Positions 1-9,738 of a stretch of 64,000 bases of DNA are shown one piece after another. Origin of the DNA: CAVRIA01 sp963721115 (lineage in GTDB: Bacteria; Desulfobacterota; Binatia; HRBIN30; CADEER01); NCBI GenBank assembly GCA_963721115.1, contig CAVRIA010000009.1, forward strand, positions 1 to 64,000, given 5' to 3'. Made by a program: the position numbers and the translations under genes. Under the pieces are notes generated by a model. It ran no database searches. It saw nothing but the letters and a program-made list of their open reading frames with translations, and was not told the origin of the DNA. Every line of letters starts with the position of its first letter. Within the stretch, counting starts at the first letter, position 1.

Positions 1-1
1 C

Positions 2-480
2 GACCACGTCGCGCCGCCGCCGGTGACCGACGAGCGCAGGACTTCCGTCGCCTCGGCTTCCGCGTGCCCACGCTGATCTCGGGCCGCACATGCGCAAGGG
101 CTGCATCGACAGCACGCTGATCGAGCACTCGTCGATCATCAGACCGCGACGACGCGCTTCGGACTAAGACCATCGACGATCGCATCGGCGAGTCCGACAC
201 GTTCGCGTCGGCGATCCCCGACTTCCTGTCGGATCCGCAGTCGCCGATCAAGCTGCCCGAGGTCGAGATCGACGAGGCGATGCTGATGGATCACCTCCTG
301 CCCGATCCGAGGCGGCGCCCGAGCTGTGGCAGATGGCCGAGAACGGCGAGAATCCCCGCCGGAGCTCGACCACCGGTTCTCGTACAGCGAGGACATCGAG
401 TCGCTGCTCAACACGGCCCGCGACTTCGGCCTGGTCCACGACCGGCTGCGTGGGCAAGCCGACGAAGTAACCGGCTCGAC
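2..480 (+). pseudogene. phosphoesterase-family protein, C-terminal part, heavily frameshifted
   Basis: Reading the plus strand while changing frame recovers a continuous match to the C-terminal signature of the phosphoesterase (phospholipase C / acid phosphatase, PF04185-type) family: DHVAPPPVTDERR, then DFRRLGFRVPTLISG, then HMRKGCIDSTLIEHSSII, then TATTRFGL, then DRIGESDTFASAIPDF. In the family these segments form the 'RVP-alvisp' strand and the 'HTSILRFIE-RFGL' helix near the active site. Six shifts, each equivalent to one missing base, occur at about 40, 86, 141, 165, 317 and 357. The 5' half lies outside the window. Such dense shifts at the very edge point to poor sequence rather than slow decay, but real pseudogenisation is not excluded. 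Nothing clear can be read between about 480 and 660. Confidence 0.6.
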
Positions 481-661
481 CGACCCGCTGCAGATCCAGC
501 TCGCCCTGGCCATCGCCGCCCTTGCGCGTGGCCGGGGCGGTTTCGTTTCGGCGGCGTCGGCCCGAGGTGCGCAGCGCCTTGCCGGTGACCTGCCGCCCGC
601 GGGGCGTGGGGCCAAGAACCCGCGCTGTAGCAGAACAGCTCGTAAACGTCCTCGACGGCGA

Positions 662-1528
662 TGGGTCGACTCGGTGGACCTGGGCTATTTCACGCCCCCG
701 ATGGGGCTGGAGAACGCCGCCAGCAGCCGCTCGCTGACATTCATGGAGATGGGCTCACCGGGGCAGGCGCTGGCGCCGGGCTATCGCTCGGGCATCGCCG
801 TGGCCGGGCATCGGGAGCCCTGGCGCACGGCTTGGAAGGCGGGTTTCTTCTCGACCGGCCAGGAGCAGTTGAGCGGCGACGCGTCCAAAACCTCGGCCCA
901 GTTCATCGGCCGCGTCGCCTCGGTGCCCTGGCGCGAGTCCGCCGAGGCGGGCGCGGCGTTCGTGCACCTCGGATTGAGCACGAGCTACGCCTTTTCGGGC
1001 AACAACAGCATCCGCTACCGCGCGCGCCCGGAGAGCTTTATCGCGCCGTACGTCGTCGATACGGGCGCCACGGAGGCCGGAAGTGCCTTCCAGTACGCGC
1101 TCGAGGGCGCCTGGGCCGATGGGCCCCTGTTGATTTCCAGCGAGGTGCTGCGGTCGCATGTCGCCGTGGCGCAGGGGCGCGATGCCGATCTCGGCGGCGC
1201 CTACGGCATGGTCAGCTGGATCCTGACCGGCGAGCCGCACCCTTACGACACGAAGGTGGGCCTGTTCCAGCGCCTGCGGCCGCGCCGGCCGTTCTCCTTC
1301 GGTGGCGGCGGCTGGGGCGCCGTGGAGATCGGGCAGCGACTGTCGTGGCTCGACCTGAGCGATGGCAGCGTGCGCGGGGGGAAGATGCTCAGCCTGACCA
1401 GCGGTATCACCTGGCACCTCAATGCGCAGCTCAGACTGTCCGCCAACTACGTCTTCGCACACGTCACCGGCGGCCCGCAGAGCGGCGACGTCAGCATCTT
1501 CCAGGCGCGCGTCGAAATCGGCATCTGA
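662..1528 (+). CDS. phosphate-selective porin (OprO/OprP type), 5' part missing
   Basis: The frame from about 662 to the TGA at 1528 encodes roughly 288 residues of an outer-membrane beta-barrel of the Porin_O_P family. The recognisable N-terminal block is VDLGYFTPPMGLENAASSRS followed by an FMEMG motif and an ALAPGYRSG block, which in the family surround the first strands and constriction loop. Alternating aromatic/hydrophobic strands follow, and the protein ends in an aromatic-poor strand (FQARVEIGI) typical of the barrel closure. Family members are usually 400-500 residues and begin with a signal peptide; here neither signal peptide nor the first strands are present in the same frame, and the open frame upstream instead belongs to the phosphoesterase remnant. 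It may be truncated or split by further frameshifts. It would act in anion uptake through the outer membrane. Confidence 0.7.
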   Translation, partial: WVDSVDLGYFTPPMGLENAASSRSLTFMEMGSPGQALAPGYRSGIAVAGHREPWRTAWKAGFFSTGQEQLSGDASKTSAQFIGRVASVPWRESAEAGAAFVHLGLSTSYAFSGNNSIRYRARPESFIAPYVVDTGATEAGSAFQYALEGAWADGPLLISSEVLRSHVAVAQGRDADLGGAYGMVSWILTGEPHPYDTKVGLFQRLRPRRPFSFGGGGWGAVEIGQRLSWLDLSDGSVRGGKMLSLTSGITWHLNAQLRLSANYVFAHVTGGPQSGDVSIFQARVEIGI

Positions 1529-1577
1529 CTCTGTGACAGAACACGAAATTGGTGATGGCTCCGCCATGCGTTTGATT

Positions 1578-1820
1578 CCCCTCATCCTGACCTTCTCCCA
1601 TCCGAGACTGTCGATTTTCTCGTAGCGAGAGAAGCGACTCCGACTTCCCCCTTTGAAAAAGGGGGATTGAGGGGGATTTGTCCGAACGAATCCATCTCAA
1701 AATCCCCCCTGACCCCCCTTTTCCAAAGGGGGGAATCTCGACCCTCGAGAAAATCGACAGACTCATCCGGGGAGAAGGAACCCCTCGTAAGATACGTTGC
1801 CGCAATTGTGAAACGGGGTA
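1578..1820. repeat. MITE-like element, copy A
   Basis: The core at 1604-1763 is bounded by near-perfect inverted ends GAGACTGTCGATTTTCTCG and CGAGAAAATCGACAGACTC. Inside are two opposed hairpin-forming blocks built from CCCCCTTT and AAAGGGGG. Homology with other copies continues outward (left arm CTTCTCCCATCC, right arm CCGGGGAGAAGG, then CCCCTCG and GAAACGGGG), so the whole unit is about 240 bp. Related copies lie at 11753-11950, 57354-57514 and, as a half copy, 34465-34565. No coding potential of its own. Confidence 0.85.
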
Positions 1821-2816
1821 CTACGCTTCGCTCTGGATGGGGCGCACGACGCGGCGCAAGGCGGGACGCAACACCCGCCACAGCGAGGGGGCGACGAGAA
1901 TCCCGACGAAGGCTCCGAGCCCTCCGTAGACAATGAGATCGCCGAAACCGGGGATCGGGCCGGCGTAGAGACGGAAGGCGGTGACGCCGGCCAGGGCACC
2001 GATGGTCGCCGCGGTTGCCGAGGGAGTGCCCGACTCGACGTGGAGAGCGTCGATCGTCAGTGCCGCCAGTGTCAGCAGGAATCCCAGTCCGGCATAGAGC
2101 GCCAGGGGAAAGGCGGCGGAGTAGACGTGAAGGTCGACCGAGTCCCCGACGCTGGGGCCGATCTGGTCCAGCTTCAGGGTCAGGTCGCTGCCGCTCGGAG
2201 CGCTGACGCGTTGCTGGCTCAACGCGTGGACGGTGTGCACGGGCGCCGAGCCGCGGCGCCCGAGGCGCGTGCGGCCCCATTCTTCGGTGAAGTCCCCTTC
2301 GAAAACGTGGTGGTCCGCGCCCGCATCGAGATCGAGAACGTAGTGGGCCGAGCGGTTGACGCCTTGCTCGGCGGGGGGGAAATGCCCTTGCAACAGGAGC
2401 TTGTACGACCCGCCCGCGCCGTGCAGCGGGATGGTCACCGGCGCCCCCGCGTGCAGCTCGGTGGCGAATACCGGCGGCGGCGGGTTGACGTCCCGGTAGA
2501 GGGCGGCGAAGTTGACGGCGAAGAAAGCGACGGCAAAGGCGCCGGCCAGGGCCGCCGTTCCGAGCTTCGTTCGCTCGTGGATGAAATCTCGCAGGCCCGC
2601 GAACAGCCCCGCCAGCAGGGCGAGGGCCCCGGCCAGCGCGACGGCGCGGGCCGGCGAGACCAGCTCGATGTTGTAGAGGACCGCGAGCACGAGAGCCGCG
2701 GCCCCGAGCGGCAAGGGGATCGCCCAGTTGCGCAGCGCTTCCAGCAGCATGATCTTGCGGATCATCGCCCGCTGCTCGGCCGCCCGCTTCGCCGCGGGCT
2801 TGCGTGATGTCGCCAT
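1821..2816 (-). CDS. integral membrane protein of unknown function
   Basis: A 331-residue protein starting MATSRKPAAKRAAEQRAMIR, chosen because the ATG at 2816 follows a plausible purine-rich leader and the upstream frame is unconvincing. After a basic N-terminus come hydrophobic segments at roughly residues 32-50, 55-75 and 85-105. A polar region of about 120 residues (about 106-225) follows, with an HVFEGDFTEEWGRTRL block. The C-terminal third has three or four more hydrophobic helices and ends in a basic tail. I recognise no family. It is separated from the molybdopterin operon by a repeat-rich spacer and is followed downstream by MITE copy A, whose edge abuts the stop codon. Confidence 0.75.
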   Translation of the reverse strand: MATSRKPAAKRAAEQRAMIRKIMLLEALRNWAIPLPLGAAALVLAVLYNIELVSPARAVALAGALALLAGLFAGLRDFIHERTKLGTAALAGAFAVAFFAVNFAALYRDVNPPPPVFATELHAGAPVTIPLHGAGGSYKLLLQGHFPPAEQGVNRSAHYVLDLDAGADHHVFEGDFTEEWGRTRLGRRGSAPVHTVHALSQQRVSAPSGSDLTLKLDQIGPSVGDSVDLHVYSAAFPLALYAGLGFLLTLAALTIDALHVESGTPSATAATIGALAGVTAFRLYAGPIPGFGDLIVYGGLGAFVGILVAPSLWRVLRPALRRVVRPIQSEA

Positions 2817-2849
2817 GGTCGGGAATTCTCCTCCGCGGCCTTTTAGCAT

Positions 2850-3036
2850 CGCGCAATGGGCGCGGCCATCGGCGCGCCGGGGACTGCTCAGTCCGTTGAA
2901 AAACCCACCCGATGCTTCGACAGGCTCAGCATGAGCGGAGCCCCGCCCTGATTTCAGAGGACTTTTCCGCTCGCCCTGAGCCCTTCGACGTTGCTCAGGA
3001 CATGCTCGTCGAAGGACCCTCAGCCTTTTTCGACGG
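2850..3036. repeat. intergenic palindromic repeat (TTCGACAGGCTCAGC type)
   Basis: The spacer between two minus-strand genes contains TTCGACAGGCTCAGCATGAG and, further on, CGCCCTGAGCCCTTCGACG and CTCGTCGAAGGACC. These are inverted variants of one palindromic unit widely dispersed in bacterial genomes. Flanking GTCCGTTGAAAAACCCACCC recurs near 38570, which marks it as part of a longer dispersed unit. No gene is visible here. Confidence 0.7.
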
Positions 3037-3040
3037 ACCG

Positions 3041-3490
3041 TTAGCCGCGCGGCGCCTTTTCGCCGGTGGGGAACGGCGCTCCTGTCTGCGAGCCGATCCA
3101 GATCTCGCCGCCTTCGAAGTGCTCCTTCTTCCAGATCGGAACGACCTGTTTGAGGCGGTCGATGGCGAAGTGGCACGCCTCGAAGGCCGCCAGCCGGTGT
3201 CCCGCGGAGACGGCGATCACGACGCTCGCCTCGCCGATCGGTACGACGCCGATGCGGTGCGCGATGGCGACCCGCTCCACCGGCCAGCGCCGGCCGGCCT
3301 CGTCGCCGATCTTGCGCATCTCCGCGACGGCCATCTCGGGATACGCCTCGTACTCGAGGCGGAGGACGCGCCGGCCGTCGTTGTGGTCGCGCGTGGTGCC
3401 GACGAAGGTCACGATCGCTCCGGCGGCGGGATCGCCGGCGGCGGCGCTGACCGCGGCGACGTCGATCGGATGGGAGACGATCTCGAACAT
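3041..3490 (-). CDS. moaE: molybdopterin synthase catalytic subunit MoaE
   Basis: At 149 residues it is the usual MoaE length. Family hallmarks are visible in order: GAIVTFVGTTRDHNDGR, LEYEAYPEMA, the AHRIGVVPIGEASVVIAVSA block, H-R-AF-ACHFAIDRLK with the conserved Lys/Arg residues, and PIWKKEHFEGG near the C-terminus. The WKKE lysine lies in the active site that receives the MoaD thiocarboxylate. The enzyme converts precursor Z (cPMP) to molybdopterin in the cytoplasm. It is the last gene of a minus-strand operon; its ATG follows the moaD stop after 12 bases. Confidence 0.95.
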   Translation of the reverse strand: MFEIVSHPIDVAAVSAAAGDPAAGAIVTFVGTTRDHNDGRRVLRLEYEAYPEMAVAEMRKIGDEAGRRWPVERVAIAHRIGVVPIGEASVVIAVSAGHRLAAFEACHFAIDRLKQVVPIWKKEHFEGGEIWIGSQTGAPFPTGEKAPRG

Positions 3491-3502
3491 GCGTTCTGCC
3501 GG

Positions 3503-3748
3503 CTAGCCCCCGCTCACCGGCGGGATGAGCGCCACCTCGTCGCCGTCCGCCAGGGCCGCCGCCCGCTCGACGTACTCGCGGTTGACGGCGAAGGAGATGG
3601 AGGACGTGAGCTCGCGCAGCTCGGGTCGCTCGCTACACAGAGAGCTCCACAGATCCTCCACCGTGGCGCCGTCCGGAAGGGTTCGCTCCGCCTCGCTGCT
3701 GCGCAGGCGCTCGCGCAGCGAAGCGAAGAAGCGCAGCCGCACTCTCAC
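3503..3748 (-). CDS. moaD: molybdopterin synthase sulfur carrier subunit MoaD
   Basis: An 81-residue ubiquitin-like protein beginning VRVRLRFFASLRERL and ending VALIPPVSGG. The C-terminal Gly-Gly is the site that is adenylated and converted to a thiocarboxylate before sulfur transfer in the MoaE complex. The start is a GTG at 3748 that overlaps the stop of the upstream membrane-protein gene by three bases, suggesting translational coupling; a second in-frame GTG two codons later is possible. The length and the VNREYVERAAAL-DGDEVALIPP segment are typical of MoaD. Confidence 0.93.
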   Translation of the reverse strand: MRVRLRFFASLRERLRSSEAERTLPDGATVEDLWSSLCSERPELRELTSSISFAVNREYVERAAALADGDEVALIPPVSGG

Positions 3749-4233
3749 GACAGCCCCTCCCGTCGCGCGATCTGGTCGAGCGGCCACGACTCCAGGCGGT
3801 GGGCGTAGAGGAGGGCCGCGGCGACGAGGGCGAAGGGAAAGAAGTCGGCCGTCCGATAGCTCAGCAGGCCGAGGACGAAGCCGAGGATCGCCACCATCTC
3901 GCACATCGCCCAGGTGATGACGCAGGCGACGCGCAGCGTGTCGAGCGCCGCCGCGGTCTCGGCGCCGCTCTCCTCGCCGCCGGTGGCCGTGGACGAGTCG
4001 GCGGTCAGCCGGCGCGTGAAGGTGCGGCGCGCCTGGACCGATCCCCAGACCCCGGCCAGGCCCAGGAGCCAGAAGACGGGGCGCAGCGTCGTCGCCAAGG
4101 AGGAGTCCAAGACTCCGTTGCCGCGACCGGTGACCAACACGAACGCGACCGCATAGGCGCCGATCGAGAAGAGGAAGGCGCCCCACATCAGGCGCAGGGC
4201 GAGCCGCGTCTGGGAAAGGGACGTTTGGTTCAC
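3745..4233 (-). CDS. four-helix membrane protein inside the molybdopterin operon
   Basis: A 162-residue protein with a GTG start at 4233 overlapping the moaB stop, and a stop overlapping the moaD start. Four hydrophobic segments are visible: about residues 13-35 (WGAFLFSIGAYAVAFVLV), 49-66, 104-125 and 133-150. An acidic Ser/Thr-rich loop lies between helices two and three. No known cofactor-binding motif is seen and I cannot assign a family. Its tight overlap with both neighbours, in a row where every other gene makes molybdopterin, argues for a role linked to molybdenum cofactor or to a membrane molybdoenzyme, but this is inference from position only. Confidence 0.8.
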   Translation of the reverse strand: MNQTSLSQTRLALRLMWGAFLFSIGAYAVAFVLVTGRGNGVLDSSLATTLRPVFWLLGLAGVWGSVQARRTFTRRLTADSSTATGGEESGAETAAALDTLRVACVITWAMCEMVAILGFVLGLLSYRTADFFPFALVAAALLYAHRLESWPLDQIARREGLS

Positions 4234-4733
4234 CGGCCGCCTCGTACGAGCCCGACCAGGTGGCCGATCTCGGGTAGGATCAACTTGGTCATGGCCAGAT
4301 CCACCGCCTTGGTGGATCCGGGCAGGGAGAAGATCACCCGTTCGCCCGCCACGCCCGCCGTGGCGCGGCTCAGCATCGCGGCGGCGCCGATCTGCTCGTA
4401 GCTGAGCATGCGGAACAGCTCGCCGAAGCCGCTGATCTCCTTCTCGAGCAGGCGCGAGATCGCCTCGTACGTCGTGTCCCGCCGCGCCACGCCCGTGCCG
4501 CCGTTGCAGATGATCACCTCCACGTCGGGAGGGGCGGCGCGCAGCAGGGCGGCGATCTGCTCGGGCTCGTCCGGCACGATGCGATAGAGCGACACGCGGT
4601 GCCCCGCCTGTCGAAGCAGATCGCCGATGCGGCGGCCGCTGCCGTCGTCCGCCTCCGTGCGCGTATCGCTGACCGTGACCACACCGCACTCGACCGGCCC
4701 GGCGTCGTGCTGGCGATGCGCATGCTGACTCAC
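4230..4733 (-). CDS. moaB: molybdenum cofactor biosynthesis protein MoaB/Mog family
   Basis: A 167-residue MoCF-fold protein. The signature VVTVSDTRTEADDGSGRRIG is near the N-terminus, NGGTGVARRDTTYEAI is the molybdopterin-binding loop, and LPGSTKAVDLAMTKLILPEI closes the fold. The family adenylates molybdopterin (Mog) or has a related role (MoaB). It is the first gene of the operon moaB, membrane protein, moaD, moaE, with three- to four-base overlaps between the first three. The GTG at 4733 was chosen because the frame upstream runs into the GTTGTTGG repeat shared with the divergent helicase gene. Confidence 0.9.
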   Translation of the reverse strand: MSQHAHRQHDAGPVECGVVTVSDTRTEADDGSGRRIGDLLRQAGHRVSLYRIVPDEPEQIAALLRAAPPDVEVIICNGGTGVARRDTTYEAISRLLEKEISGFGELFRMLSYEQIGAAAMLSRATAGVAGERVIFSLPGSTKAVDLAMTKLILPEIGHLVGLVRGGR

Positions 4734-4821
4734 GCCGCCGAGACTATCAATTCGATGCGGTGGAATGAAGATCGCCGGGCGCCTCTTTTCGTCGCGCCGC
4801 GAGCGTGGTAGTCGGACGACG

Positions 4822-4894
4822 AGTTGTTGGTTGTTGGGTTGTTGGGCGATTGGATGTCCGTAACCAACAACCGACAACCAACAACCCAACAACC
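4822..4894. repeat. GTTGTTGG-type inverted repeat in the helicase leader
   Basis: A left arm of repeated GTTGTTGGTTGTTGGGTTG (from about 4823) is mirrored by a right arm of CCAACAACC units that ends at 4894, one base before the helicase ATG. The two arms can form a long hairpin. Related low-complexity stretches occur at 46295-46324 and 61790-61827. It occupies the place where a ribosome binding site for the helicase would be expected. Confidence 0.8.
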
Positions 4895-7090
<2,196 letters not shown>

Positions 7091-7103
7091 CCTGAAGCGG
7101 GGT

Positions 7104-7289
7104 TTAGATCTCCTCCGGATTGACGCCCGCCTCTTCGGCGTCGCGCTGGATCTCCTCGTCCAGATCGTCGATCGACTTCTTGTCGTCCTTGCGCGCTTGT
7201 TTCTTCCGAAGCTTCTCTTCCTGCTTGAGCTTGCGAGCCATTTCTTTGCGGCGCTTCTGGTCACGCTTGAATGTCTTTCCACCGGCCAT
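7104..7289 (-). CDS. small highly charged helical protein
   Basis: A 61-residue protein, MAGGKTFKRDQKRRKEMARK followed by alternating Lys/Arg and Glu/Asp and an acidic tail EEAGVNPEEI. The composition predicts one long helix or coiled coil and possible nucleic-acid or ribosome contact. The start has GGAG-like bases upstream (AAAGGAGTCGTGCC before the ATG). Similar Lys-rich small proteins are common in GC-rich proteobacteria-like genomes, but I cannot name a function. It converges on the helicase gene with a 13-base gap. Confidence 0.7.
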   Translation of the reverse strand: MAGGKTFKRDQKRRKEMARKLKQEEKLRKKQARKDDKKSIDDLDEEIQRDAEEAGVNPEEI

Positions 7290-7491
7290 GGCACGACTCC
7301 TTTCGGGTTCGGCGTGCGAGACCGCAAACCTAACAGAGTCGATTTGACGTCGCAATTCGCGCCTTTTCGGAGGCGCTTGCCCCGCTCAACGCAGGCGGAA
7401 GAGGTCTCGGGAGCGGCAGCGAGACGGCGGCGCGAGCGGAAGGGCGCCGGCGGCGGGCGCGGCGCTGGCGACCGTCGATCTCACCGCCCAC

Positions 7492-9543
7492 TCACTTGAA
7501 ATCTTCGGTGAACAGCACCTGCTGCACGTAGACGAAGCGCGGCGTGAGGGGGGGCAGGTTGGCGGCGTCGTTGAAGGCGGGGTCGTAGTTCCAGTTGCGG
7601 TCGGGCGGGTTGTAGATGTTGCATCCGTTCCCGGTGCCGCACCAGGCACCTCGCACGTGCTGGGGTTCCCCCAGCGAGACGAAGGAGCCCTGGTAGTTGA
7701 GGGGAAATCCTGCCAAGTCCTCGTGAAAGCGCGGGTAGTTCTCCAGGCCGCCGTTGTAGGCGCCGCTGCCCGGGAACGAGGCGGGTGTGGTGTCGACGCC
7801 GCCGAGGAAGGCGGCGTTGATCCGGGTCGTCGCGCCGTCGCGCCACGTCTCGCTCAGCGGGCGCACGCTCTGGCCGTCGCGGCAGTAGTTGCCGATGCAG
7901 CCCGGAAACCAGTAGCGCTGGGAGAGAATGTTGACGCTGTCGCCGATGATCGACGCCGGCTGGCGGGGCAGATCGCCGGCGCTGATCGGCCCCCGGTTGT
8001 AGTCGCCGAGAACGTACATGGCCTGGTCGCTGGCGACCGTCAGGCCGGTCGGGTCGGCGGACACGCCGATGCCGCCCGGGATGGGGAGGTTGGCCGATCC
8101 GAAGAGCCGTACGCCGTAGTTGTTGGTCGTGTTGGAGCTCGGCCCCTCCACGGAGGCGAAGATCACCAGGCCGCCGTCGGTGTTGTCGCTGTTGGCGAAG
8201 AACGGCGAGCCGTGCTGCTGGTTCCAGAGCAGAAGGTCGGCGACGTTGATGTCGAGCAGCCGCATCCACTTGCCTTCGCGCTGATTGTAGAAGCCGCCGC
8301 GCCGGTAGTCGCCGTCGAACTTCATGTCGCCGCCGTAAACGCGGCTGGCGTCGGCGGACAGCGGCGGCGCCGGAATGCGCGGGCTGTAGCAGGTGGCGGT
8401 GGCGTTGCCGCAGGTAGGGGTGCCGTTCGCGCAGCCGCAGCCCGAGCTGGACAGGGGGACGTCGGTGTAGAAGATCGGGACGGTGCCCGGGTAGCCGCTG
8501 TTGGCGGTGTTCCAGGGCTTATCCGCCATGAAGGCGTGCAGCTGGGTCGTCTTCGACGTGTTGCGAAGGCCGTCCACGTCCTGCACCTCGATGGCGTTCG
8601 GCAGGGTGATTCCCGGCGCGATCGAGTCCGAGGTGCCGAGGACCAGGACGATGCGGAGATCAGCGTGCTGCCAGTAAGCGCCGGAGCCCTTGGCGATGAT
8701 GTCTGGCTCGGGAACCGCGATGTTGTCGATGCGGCTCACCATCGAGCCCTGCCACTGCGCCAGCTCGGAGATCGGCACCAGACGCGTCCCGCCGCCGCTG
8801 CAGGGCAGACTGCGTGGATCGAGGTCGCCGAACGGCGAGACGGTGTCGCGCAGCATGTCGACCGTGACGTTGCCGGTGCAGGTGTTGGTGTCCTTGCGGC
8901 CGCGGTAGATGTCCTCGGCGGAGGAGACCTGCACCGTGAACACGTTGGCCGCCGGCTTGTCGGCGATGTAGAGGCCCGGATCGTTGGCGTTGAGATACAG
9001 ATTGCCGTTCGTGTGGACGCGCCCGTTGAGGTTCATGAGCGGCCCCGGCGCGATCTCGAGATCGCCCGTGTAGAACGCGACGAACTGGAAGAGGGGGATG
9101 TAGCCGACCAGGAACTCGGCACCGACGCTGGCCTCGATTTCGCTCAGCGCGTTCTCGGCGTGCGAGTTCACGATGTAGCGGTACTGGATCGCGTTCAGCC
9201 CGGAGAAGAGCTCTCCGGAGGGAATCACGACGCTCTGCGGGTTGTTGGCGCGCGGGGTGAGACCGTAGACGACATCGCGGTCCCCGAGAGCAAAAGAGCG
9301 CTGGTCGAAGTCGGCTCCGCTGGGGACGTTGTACGCCAGGAAGATGTTCTTGTACTCGCCTATCCCGTGGTTGAGCCCCGCCTCGGCGGCATAGAAGCCG
9401 CCCAGGCTTCTGCCCAGAGCGCCGCGCAGTTGCGTGTCCGCGATCACGCTGAAGGCCAGGCTGACGGCGAGCGACATGAGAAGGCAGATGACGATGAGGA
9501 CGCCGATCAAGGCCATGCCTCGATCGCTGCGAGGGCGATCCAT
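7492..9543 (-). CDS. PilX-like type IV pilus assembly protein, unusually long
   Basis: A 683-residue protein whose N-terminus RGMALIGVLIVICLLMSLAV is a type IV pilin-like class III signal with the hydrophobic spine helix. It is followed by the FYAAEAGLNHGIGEY block typical of PilX N-terminal domains. Minor pilins of this type are normally about 200 residues; here a beta-rich C-terminal region of more than 500 residues with paired cysteines (CGCANGTPTCGNATATC) carries what is likely an exposed adhesive or structural domain. No other pilus gene is in the window; genes for other minor pilins would be expected upstream in many genomes, but upstream here lies the alkylsulfatase. A start with weak GAAAGAGC upstream is used. 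Confidence 0.75.
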   Translation of the reverse strand: MDRPRSDRGMALIGVLIVICLLMSLAVSLAFSVIADTQLRGALGRSLGGFYAAEAGLNHGIGEYKNIFLAYNVPSGADFDQRSFALGDRDVVYGLTPRANNPQSVVIPSGELFSGLNAIQYRYIVNSHAENALSEIEASVGAEFLVGYIPLFQFVAFYTGDLEIAPGPLMNLNGRVHTNGNLYLNANDPGLYIADKPAANVFTVQVSSAEDIYRGRKDTNTCTGNVTVDMLRDTVSPFGDLDPRSLPCSGGGTRLVPISELAQWQGSMVSRIDNIAVPEPDIIAKGSGAYWQHADLRIVLVLGTSDSIAPGITLPNAIEVQDVDGLRNTSKTTQLHAFMADKPWNTANSGYPGTVPIFYTDVPLSSSGCGCANGTPTCGNATATCYSPRIPAPPLSADASRVYGGDMKFDGDYRRGGFYNQREGKWMRLLDINVADLLLWNQQHGSPFFANSDNTDGGLVIFASVEGPSSNTTNNYGVRLFGSANLPIPGGIGVSADPTGLTVASDQAMYVLGDYNRGPISAGDLPRQPASIIGDSVNILSQRYWFPGCIGNYCRDGQSVRPLSETWRDGATTRINAAFLGGVDTTPASFPGSGAYNGGLENYPRFHEDLAGFPLNYQGSFVSLGEPQHVRGAWCGTGNGCNIYNPPDRNWNYDPAFNDAANLPPLTPRFVYVQQVLFTEDFK

Positions 9544-9738
9544 TGCTCTTTCTCTCGATTCCTGGGGAAGTTGTGTACCGGCGCGGTGCGATCCCCACTT
9601 TTTTCTCGAAAGGGGAGCAACGGCCGTGCCGGCCGCGCCGCTCAGGGGCGGCGGCTCCGTGCTGCCGCGGCCCGGGCGCCTCGGACCGTCACTGCCCGGG
9701 CGCTTTCCGGGATTCAGCTTCGGGAATGGCGGCGCGGG
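9544..9738. other. GC-rich spacer without a recognisable gene
   Basis: 195 bases between two minus-strand genes. It is G+C-rich with imperfect palindromic stretches such as GCGGCCCGGGCGCC, possibly a transcription terminator for the alkylsulfatase gene, but no T-tract follows. Nothing else seen. Confidence 0.5.
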
